Positions 58,035 through 64,000 of a stretch of DNA of 64,000 bases are shown here, piece by piece; positions within the stretch are counted from its first letter, which is position 1, and the number at the start of each line of letters is the position of its first letter. A program made the translations under genes and the position numbers. Origin of the DNA: CAILUG01 sp038125665 (GTDB taxonomy: Bacteria; Pseudomonadota; Gammaproteobacteria; Pseudomonadales; Pseudohongiellaceae); NCBI GenBank assembly GCA_038125665.1, contig JAYPEI010000006.1:1-64000 (forward strand), read 5' to 3'. The notes under the pieces are model-generated. The model did not search any database. It had not been told where the DNA came from and saw nothing but the letters and a program-made list of their open reading frames with translations.

Positions 58035-60731
58035 CTATTGACTGATCATGGCGTCTATTTCTTGCCGAATACGTTGCTGTAAAGCTGAAGCCAAGGCAGG
58101 TTCTCTAATATGCTGATTATCAGCTGTACTTATGAAGAATACATCTTCAACATTCTCACCAAGTGTCGTAATTTTGGCATTGTGTAGAGTAATATCCATG
58201 TCAATGAATACGCGCGCCAAAGTGGCAAGTAAACCTGGCCTGTCAGAACATAGAACCTCTAGAACGGTGTAAGCTTGCTCATCATTATTTGTTAGCTCTG
58301 TTTTAGTATTACGAGAAAAATAGCGTTGTTTTCGAGTCACAGGTACTTGTGGGGTTGGGGGTAACGCTGTTTCGGCACAGGCGTAATTTTCAAGTTGTTT
58401 CTGTAGGGAGTCGAGTTTTACACTCGTGAGTTGTAAAGGAAGACCATCTGCCTCAAGAACCATAAAAATTAGTAGAGTATCCTCTGAGTTGGCTCTATAC
58501 ATCTGGGCATTATGAATATTCAGGTTTAATCGCTCGAAAGCATTTGTCATATTTGCAAAGAGGTAGGGGGAACTTTTAGCCTTGATAATAATTTCTGTAG
58601 CCACTTCACTACGATTCTCTCCCGCATTTCTAATGAGTACAGCTGGGCCCTCCCTTGAGGAGTACTCCAGCAGATGTTTGGTAGTCCATGCAACCAGCTC
58701 TGGACTTTCTCTTAAGAAATAATCACTCTCCACGGGGCGCCATAATTGCTGAATAGTTTTCCTTTCGTGATGACTATCCTTGAGAAGCTCAAGAGCCTCT
58801 TTTTGTGTATCTTTAATTCGTTGCTCTCTATCAGGAAAACGATCAATGCCCTGACTAAGTGCTCTTTTTGATAGCATGTAGAGTTTTCTTAGTAGGGAGG
58901 CACGCCATGCGTTCCACAGAGAGGGATTAGTGCCATTAATGTCGGCAACAGTGAGTACATAGAGATAATCTAATCTTGTTTGATCGCCGATTTTTCCAGC
59001 GAAGTCTTTAATTACTTCAGGGTCATCGATATCTTCCCTTTGTGCGATACCCGACATCAGCAGATGGTTTTCTACTAACCAAGAGACTAGGCGGGTATCC
59101 CAACTTCCCAGACCATGACGACGACAAAATTTTTCAGCATCAGTTTTACCCAGCTTGGAATGATCTCCGCCACGCCCTTTAGCTATATCGTGATAAAGAC
59201 CAGCTATGTAAAGAAGTTCTACTTTTGGTAAGTGTTTAATGATTTCTGATGCGACTGGAAAATTAGGTGCCACATCGGGACGGAAGAGCCGCCGCATGTT
59301 TTCCATTACTTGTAGGGTATGATCGTCGACGGTATATATGTGGAATAAGTCATGTTGCATTTGCCCAATAATTCTCCCGAATTCTGGCAAGTAGGCTGAA
59401 AGTACGCCGTAGAGTTTCATTTTACGCAGACGCCCCACCATTAAGGCTGGAGAGCGGAGAAGTTCCATGAATAAACTAGTATTTCTTACATCCTTACGAT
59501 AGGCACCATTAATTAAGACTAGGTTGTTTCTTATGAGGCGAATCGTGGCTGCTCTTACGCCTTGTATTTCAGGGTCCTGTGCCATCAACATGAAAATTTC
59601 TATCAAAGCCATCGGAGTTTCAGCGAACACCCGGCTGTGGCACGCTTCGATATAGTTATTTCGTAACTGGAAACGTTTATTGATGGGTTTGATCCTGTCT
59701 GCGACTTCGGTTCCTAGTATCTCTTCATCAAAGAGTTGTAATAGGACATCATTTAAAAGATGTAAGCTTTGCACACTTTGATAATATTTTTTCATGAGTT
59801 TTTCGATGGCTAGACTCTTAGAGTCGTTGATGTAGCCGAAGAGCTCTGCGAGTTTATGCTGATTATCAAAAAGCAAACGGTCTTCGCGCCTTTTGTTCAG
59901 CATGTGCAAGCCATAACGGACTTTCCATAGGAAATTACGGCCACGCAGTAATTCTTGATATTCGTCTTTTTGTAAAAAACCCCTTCTAACTAATGCGTCG
60001 AAATCGCCTGTACCAAAATAATGGCGGGCAATCCAGGCAATGGTTTGGATGTCCCTAAGACCACCAGGTGACACCTTGATATTGGGTTCTAAAGAATAAT
60101 CGACATCTTCATGTTTATTGTGACGTTCTTGTTGTTCATTTCGCTTAGCTGAAAAAAACTTTTTGTGCGCCCAAGCATGCCTTTGATTTAGTCTTGTCAT
60201 TACTTGCTCTAGCAGTAGCGAGTTACCAAACAAAGTACGCGCCTCCAGCAGCGCCGTAAAAATCGTTATATCTGCGGTAGCTTCGCTAATATTGGTGCTA
60301 ATGCTTCGCACACTTTGGCCAACTTCCAGGTTTATGTCCCAGAGAAAAGTAAGGAAATTTGTGATGTCTTGAGCATATTTCTGGGTGTCCTGCTCATTTT
60401 GTAGAAGTATTTGAATATCAATATCGGAATATGGATGTAATTCGCCACGGCCATAACCGCCTACTGCAACTAGGGCTATCTCTGTGCTGTGATGCCAAGG
60501 ATAGCTGCTCCAAATGTGAGTCAACAGTTTGTCAATGAACCAGCTATAATCTTTAACTAATCCCTCGACATTTTCTTGGTTTCTAAACCGATCATTGAGT
60601 GTTTCGCGAGCTTCTTGAATCAGTTTTTTGTACAAGGAGATTGGAGGTTCCCCTTGCTGTAAGCTATATGATATTTCGGCTTCAGGGAAAAGCTTGTCAC
60701 GTTTATTTGAAGTCTTAACTGACCTGGTCAT
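58035..60731 (-). CDS. glnD: Bifunctional uridylyltransferase/uridylyl-removing enzyme GlnD
   Basis: An 898-residue nitrogen sensor that uridylylates PII when glutamine is low and removes UMP when it is high. Domains in order: nucleotidyltransferase (GGYGRGELHPYSDIDIQIL, about 90-110), linker helical domain, HD hydrolase (YIAGLYHDIAKGRGGDHSKLG, about 505-530), and two C-terminal ACT domains (from about 705 and 815) that bind glutamine. Length matches the family. Its ATG shares one base with the map stop (60731), so the two are translationally coupled. Confidence 0.97.
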   Translation of the reverse strand: MTRSVKTSNKRDKLFPEAEISYSLQQGEPPISLYKKLIQEARETLNDRFRNQENVEGLVKDYSWFIDKLLTHIWSSYPWHHSTEIALVAVGGYGRGELHPYSDIDIQILLQNEQDTQKYAQDITNFLTFLWDINLEVGQSVRSISTNISEATADITIFTALLEARTLFGNSLLLEQVMTRLNQRHAWAHKKFFSAKRNEQQERHNKHEDVDYSLEPNIKVSPGGLRDIQTIAWIARHYFGTGDFDALVRRGFLQKDEYQELLRGRNFLWKVRYGLHMLNKRREDRLLFDNQHKLAELFGYINDSKSLAIEKLMKKYYQSVQSLHLLNDVLLQLFDEEILGTEVADRIKPINKRFQLRNNYIEACHSRVFAETPMALIEIFMLMAQDPEIQGVRAATIRLIRNNLVLINGAYRKDVRNTSLFMELLRSPALMVGRLRKMKLYGVLSAYLPEFGRIIGQMQHDLFHIYTVDDHTLQVMENMRRLFRPDVAPNFPVASEIIKHLPKVELLYIAGLYHDIAKGRGGDHSKLGKTDAEKFCRRHGLGSWDTRLVSWLVENHLLMSGIAQREDIDDPEVIKDFAGKIGDQTRLDYLYVLTVADINGTNPSLWNAWRASLLRKLYMLSKRALSQGIDRFPDREQRIKDTQKEALELLKDSHHERKTIQQLWRPVESDYFLRESPELVAWTTKHLLEYSSREGPAVLIRNAGENRSEVATEIIIKAKSSPYLFANMTNAFERLNLNIHNAQMYRANSEDTLLIFMVLEADGLPLQLTSVKLDSLQKQLENYACAETALPPTPQVPVTRKQRYFSRNTKTELTNNDEQAYTVLEVLCSDRPGLLATLARVFIDMDITLHNAKITTLGENVEDVFFISTADNQHIREPALASALQQRIRQEIDAMISQ

Positions 60732-61504
60732 TAAAATGATTCTTCTTTACGTTTAGTTAGCACCTCAAAACCATCGTTAGTGACTGCTATCGTGTGTTCC
60801 CATTGAGCGGACAAGCGTCTATCAGCCGTTGTGACCGTCCACCCATCTTGTCTATTCAATTTAGTGTGTCGTGTTCCAGCATTAATCATGGGTTCGATGG
60901 TGAAAGTCATTCCTTCCTGCAAACGAATACCGGTTCCTAAGTCGCCGTAATGCAATACTTGAGGTTCCTCATGGAAAATTCGTCCAATGCCATGACCACA
61001 ATATTCACGGACTACTGAAAACCTATTAGACTCAGCATATGTTTGAATAGCATGACCAATATCTCCCAGTAAGGTGCCAGGCTTAACGAGGTTCATGCCT
61101 ATATATAAACACTCTTGAGTAACTTTTATCAGGCGCTGAGCATGAGAAGAGATTTCCCCTACAGCGAACATCTTGCTAGTGTCGCCATGAAAACCATTTT
61201 TTATGACGGTAATATCTATATTTATGATGTCACCGTCTTGTAATATTTTGTCATCGCTTGGTATCCCATGACATACAACTTGATTGACGGAAGTGCATAT
61301 AGATTTGGGGAAGCCATGGTAATTAAGGGGAGCTGGGATGGCTTGCTGAACATTAACAATGTAGTCGTGGCAAATTCTATCTAACTTGCCTGTTGAAATA
61401 CCAGGAACAACATAAGGTTCAATCATCTCTAGAACTTCAGCAGCAAGTCTGCCTGCTTCGCGCATGTGAACCAGATCTTCAGCGTTTTTTATCGTAATAC
61501 TCAT
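60731..61504 (-). CDS. map: Methionine aminopeptidase type I
   Basis: A 257-residue metallopeptidase that removes the start methionine from nascent proteins. The five metal ligands are visible: NIDITVIKNGFHGDTSKMF (two Asp), CGHGIGRIFHEEPQ (His), FTIEPMIN (Glu) and QWEHTIAVT (Glu). The order map-glnD, divergent from rpsB, is standard in gammaproteobacteria. Start ATG 61504. Confidence 0.97.
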   Translation of the reverse strand: MSITIKNAEDLVHMREAGRLAAEVLEMIEPYVVPGISTGKLDRICHDYIVNVQQAIPAPLNYHGFPKSICTSVNQVVCHGIPSDDKILQDGDIINIDITVIKNGFHGDTSKMFAVGEISSHAQRLIKVTQECLYIGMNLVKPGTLLGDIGHAIQTYAESNRFSVVREYCGHGIGRIFHEEPQVLHYGDLGTGIRLQEGMTFTIEPMINAGTRHTKLNRQDGWTVTTADRRLSAQWEHTIAVTNDGFEVLTKRKEESF

Positions 61505-61634
61505 TAAAACTCTTTAATAACAATAGGATGAGGTTGGGTGGTAAAGGTCTACCATGACGAATGTAATTTTAGTAGAACACTGAGAAGAAGTATATCTGGC
61601 AATAACTTACCTTTAGGGCATCTGGCAAAAGGAG

Positions 61635-61664
61635 TTTCAACTAGGGCAAGATTTATGATAGAAT
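61635..61664 (+). promoter_or_regulatory. Putative rpsB promoter and leader
   Basis: TTTCAA (61635-61640), 18 nt, TAGAAT (61659-61664), followed by a G+C-rich discriminator (TCGCGCGCTGC) typical of growth-rate-controlled ribosomal promoters. The leader of about 120 nt holds short inverted repeats (TGTCG/CGACA at 61704-61708 and 61718-61722). In E. coli the rpsB leader binds S2 for feedback; whether the same structure exists here was not verified. Confidence 0.45.
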
Positions 61665-61794
61665 TCGCGCGCTGCTACGGTAGCCTCAATTACTATTAAT
61701 TAATGTCGCACGTGTATCGACACATGGCTCAGGGTGCCGCAAGACGGTTGGGCTCATGGGGTATGCGGAAGGCCTAACCCGAAAGGAAATTAGA

Positions 61795-62625
61795 ATGACT
61801 GTAAGCATGAAAGACATGTTGCAGGCTGGTGTGCATTTTGGACACCAAAGCCGATACTGGAACCCAAAGATGTCTCAATACATCTATGGCGCACGCAATA
61901 AAATCCATATTATCAATTTAGAGCACAGTTTGCCGGCTTTTCGTCAGGCATTAAATACTTTAAAAGGTATGACTGAGCGTAGACAAAAAATTCTTTTTGT
62001 CGGTACTAAACGTGCGGCCAGCAAAGTCGTTAAGGCTGAAGCTACGCGTGCAGGCATGCCATATGTGGATCAGCGTTGGTTAGGAGGAATGCTAACTAAC
62101 TACAAAACTATCCGCGCTTCAATTCGTCGCCTGCGTGATCTCGAAAACCAAGAAACTGATGGCACCTTCGAAAAAATCACTAAAAAAGAAGTACTAATGC
62201 GTCGTCGTGCTAAAGAAAAGCTTGAACAATCCATAGGTGGTATCAAGGACATGGGAGGCTTGCCAGATGCATTGTTTGTTATTGACGTTGATCACGAGCG
62301 AATCGCAGTGGCCGAAGCCAACAAATTAGGCATCCCAGTAATAGGTATAGTAGACACCAACAGTGACCCTGCTGGTGTAGACCTGGTCATTCCGGGTAAT
62401 GATGATGCCATTCGTGCTATTGAATTGTACATGGGGGCAGCTGCCAATGCATGCATTGAAGGCGCAGGGAAAGCTCCTCAGATGTCAAAGATTGTTGAAA
62501 ACGAAGACGATGGTGGTGGTCGTAAGCCGAAAGCTAAAGTACAGGTAAAAACACGTTCGAAGGGCACAGACGTAGCTGAAGCAGCTAAACCCATTGAAGC
62601 CTCAGGAGAGCCTGCTGCCGATTAA
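61795..62625 (+). CDS. rpsB: 30S ribosomal protein S2
   Basis: A 276-residue S2. The start MTVSMKDMLQAGVHFGHQ is canonical, and AAGGA lies 8 nt before ATG 61795; an in-frame ATG at 61756 lies in the leader. Conserved blocks are YWNPKMSQYIYGARNKIHIINLE, RWLGGMLTNYKTI and GIPVIGIVDTNSDPAGVDLVIPGNDDA. The C-terminus carries an extra charged tail of about 35 residues (KPKAKVQVKTRSKG onwards), longer than E. coli S2 (241). It heads the rpsB-tsf-pyrH cluster. Confidence 0.97.
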   Translation: MTVSMKDMLQAGVHFGHQSRYWNPKMSQYIYGARNKIHIINLEHSLPAFRQALNTLKGMTERRQKILFVGTKRAASKVVKAEATRAGMPYVDQRWLGGMLTNYKTIRASIRRLRDLENQETDGTFEKITKKEVLMRRRAKEKLEQSIGGIKDMGGLPDALFVIDVDHERIAVAEANKLGIPVIGIVDTNSDPAGVDLVIPGNDDAIRAIELYMGAAANACIEGAGKAPQMSKIVENEDDGGGRKPKAKVQVKTRSKGTDVAEAAKPIEASGEPAAD

Positions 62626-62650
62626 GTAGGAGATATAACCAAACCGGTTG

Positions 62651-62683
62651 GAAGAGGAAAGCAGGTTACTGTTTTTCCTCTTC
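62651..62683 (+). terminator. Hairpin in the rpsB-tsf gap
   Basis: GAAGAGGAAA (62651-62660) pairs with TTTCCTCTTC (62674-62683); an inner CAG/CTG adds to the stem. It lies 26 nt after rpsB and 75 nt before tsf, where an attenuating hairpin between the two genes is known in relatives. No U-run follows. Confidence 0.5.
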
Positions 62684-62757
62684 TCCATGGCCGTCACATC
62701 AGTGTGATTCACTGTGCGGAATATTCAGAACTTTGAAAAGAATTGAGGAGTACTACA

Positions 62758-63633
62758 ATGGCAGAGATAACTGCAGCAGCAGTAAAAGAGCTAAGAGAAC
62801 GGACTGGACTTGGCATGATGGAATGCAAGAAAGCTCTGGTAGAATCCAACGGCGATCTGGAACTAGCGATAGAAAATATGCGAAAAGCAGGGAGCATGAA
62901 AGCTGCAAAAAAAGCTAGCCGGACAGCAGCTGAAGGCTTAGTAATGACAAAAGTGGCTGATGATGGCAGCTACGGAATGATGATCGAAGTAAACAGTGAA
63001 ACTGATTTCGCAGCGCGTGATGAGAACTTCAGTAGCTTTGTTAGCTCAGTGCTTGATCAAGCGTTTGATGCTCGTGAAACAGACGTTGCAAAACTCTTAG
63101 AAAATGGTGTCGAAGCACAACGTCAGGCTCTTGTACAGAAAATCGGTGAGAATATTACAGTACGTCGTCTAACAGCATTAGGTGAGGAGCCAGGCCAGTT
63201 GATAGGTAGCTATGTTCACTCAAACAACAAGATAGCCGTGCTTGTTGCTTTAGCTGGAGGCTCTGAAGATGTTGCCAAGGATGTAGCTATGCATGTTGCA
63301 GCCACCAATCCTTTAGTTGCAAACCCAGAGGATGTACCTGCGGATGTCTTAAAGAAAGAAGGTGAAATCTATACAGCACAAGCAGCAGAAAGTGGCAAGC
63401 CAGCTGATATTGTTGAAAAAATGGTGAGTGGTCGTCTGCGCAAGTACATTGAAGAAGTCAGCTTAACTGAACAGGCATTCGTAAAAGATCCAGATATAAA
63501 AATTGGCAAGCTTGTAAAGGATGCAGGTGGGACTGTCACAGATTTTGTTCGCTATATGGTTGGTGAAGGCATAGAGAAAGAAGTTGTAGACTTCGCGGCA
63601 GAAGTAGCAGCTCAAGCTGGACTCAACAAGTAA
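62758..63633 (+). CDS. tsf: Elongation factor Ts
   Basis: A 291-residue nucleotide exchange factor for EF-Tu. The N-terminal UBA-like part is AEITAAAVKELRERTGLGMMECKKALVE; TDFAARDENF follows in the core, which carries the EF-Tu contacts. GAGGAG about 7 nt before ATG 62758 decides the start over an in-frame TTG at 62743. Length is normal. It follows rpsB and precedes pyrH. Confidence 0.97.
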   Translation: MAEITAAAVKELRERTGLGMMECKKALVESNGDLELAIENMRKAGSMKAAKKASRTAAEGLVMTKVADDGSYGMMIEVNSETDFAARDENFSSFVSSVLDQAFDARETDVAKLLENGVEAQRQALVQKIGENITVRRLTALGEEPGQLIGSYVHSNNKIAVLVALAGGSEDVAKDVAMHVAATNPLVANPEDVPADVLKKEGEIYTAQAAESGKPADIVEKMVSGRLRKYIEEVSLTEQAFVKDPDIKIGKLVKDAGGTVTDFVRYMVGEGIEKEVVDFAAEVAAQAGLNK

Positions 63634-63649
63634 TAAATGGCTAGACTAT

Positions 63650-63686
63650 AAGCTTAGTCGCTAGACAAGCAGATTTGGCTAAGCTT
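63650..63686 (+). repeat. Inverted repeat between tsf and pyrH
   Basis: AAGCTTAG (63650-63657) and CTAAGCTT (63679-63686) are inverted copies 21 nt apart in the 178-nt tsf-pyrH gap. They may form a transcript hairpin; a small GGGT-TTTT-ACCC hairpin lies further on (63732-63743). Confidence 0.35.
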
Positions 63687-63811
63687 ACTAGACACAAGCC
63701 CGACATAAAAGTTTATCGTAAAGGCTATTTTGGGTTTTTACCCTCAACGTGCCAGTATCTAGGCAATTTGGTTAGCGTGCCGCGGTCATTCCGTATTTCT
63801 GAGAGAGCAAG

Positions 63812-64000
63812 ATGACTACGAAAATAAGAAAATACGACCGCATACTTCTAAAACTCAGTGGTGAAGCCCTAACTGGTACCGCTGACTTTGGTATTGATCC
63901 CAAAGTACTGGACCAGATGGCTGTTGAAATCGGTCAACTTGTCGAAATAGGTGTGCAAGTAGGTCTTGTTATCGGAGGTGGTAATCTCTTTCGTGGCCAG
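63812..64000 (+). CDS. pyrH: UMP kinase, 5' part (cut by the window edge)
   Basis: The first 63 codons of UMP kinase, running off the right edge. The translation begins MTTKIRKYDRILLKLSGEAL and ends VIGGGNLFRG, the two conserved ends of the first nucleotide-binding half of PyrH. The enzyme phosphorylates UMP to UDP. ATG 63812 has GAGAGAG upstream. Position after tsf is the conserved order. Confidence 0.95.
   Translation, partial: MTTKIRKYDRILLKLSGEALTGTADFGIDPKVLDQMAVEIGQLVEIGVQVGLVIGGGNLFRGQ

Overview
The window is a contiguous piece of a gammaproteobacterial chromosome, most likely marine (inference). Three housekeeping blocks in familiar gammaproteobacterial order anchor it: alaS-lysC-csrA-tRNA-Ser(GCU) at about 25.2-29.6 kb; dapE, dapD, an ArsC/Spx-like reductase, glnD and map at 55.3-61.5 kb (minus strand); and rpsB-tsf-pyrH at 61.8 kb to the right edge, where pyrH is cut. 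The marine guess rests on gene content: a sulfatase, SLC13 and NupG-like carriers, PQQ dehydrogenases, many small c-type cytochromes, and three parts of the 'proteobacterial dedicated sortase' regulatory set. No phage genes, insertion sequences or CRISPR array were seen.

Left part (0-25 kb), accessory and catabolic. A minus-strand operon encodes a large DUF1587/1595/1592/1588/1585 cytochrome-like protein, a DUF1552 protein with a twin-arginine-like leader, and an exported ankyrin-repeat protein. Next come an exported metallo-beta-lactamase-fold protein whose metal site is largely lost, an aromatic-acid-type MFS carrier with a coupled small secreted protein, a LigI-like amidohydrolase, SirB2, a lipoprotein made of three tandem SnoaL/NTF2-like units, a soluble PQQ sugar dehydrogenase, a D-glycerate-3-kinase-like enzyme with a GlcD-type flavoprotein, a TauD dioxygenase-MATE-cytochrome c operon, an esterase, acetoacetyl-CoA synthetase, a lipoprotein cytochrome and an SLC13 carrier.

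Middle (25-46 kb). After the alaS-lysC-csrA-tRNA-Ser block comes a small accessory segment with a vanillyl-alcohol-oxidase/4-cresol-dehydrogenase-type flavoprotein and its cytochrome subunit, then GNAT, umuDC and a GST. Next are pdsO, pdsR and pdsS (OmpA-like protein, response regulator, histidine kinase of the dedicated sortase system) without any sortase or sortase target in view. The most unusual gene follows: a fusion of a GntR-type DNA-binding domain to a complete Bacteroidetes-like PurM (AIR synthase) domain, directly upstream of a MATE exporter. A two-subunit molybdenum hydroxylase of the isoquinoline oxidoreductase type closes this part.

Right part (46-64 kb). A methyltransferase is followed by a minus-strand run reading sulfatase, NupG-like carrier, diheme lipoprotein cytochrome, PQQ alcohol dehydrogenase. 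A divergent Tat-exported sugar isomerase/epimerase-like protein is coupled to rsmJ. The lysine/nitrogen/translation block ends the window. Recurrent themes are periplasmic oxidation of alcohols, phenols and sugars feeding electrons to small c-type cytochromes, and uptake of organic acids and nucleosides. All family assignments come from reading motifs by eye; no database search was run.
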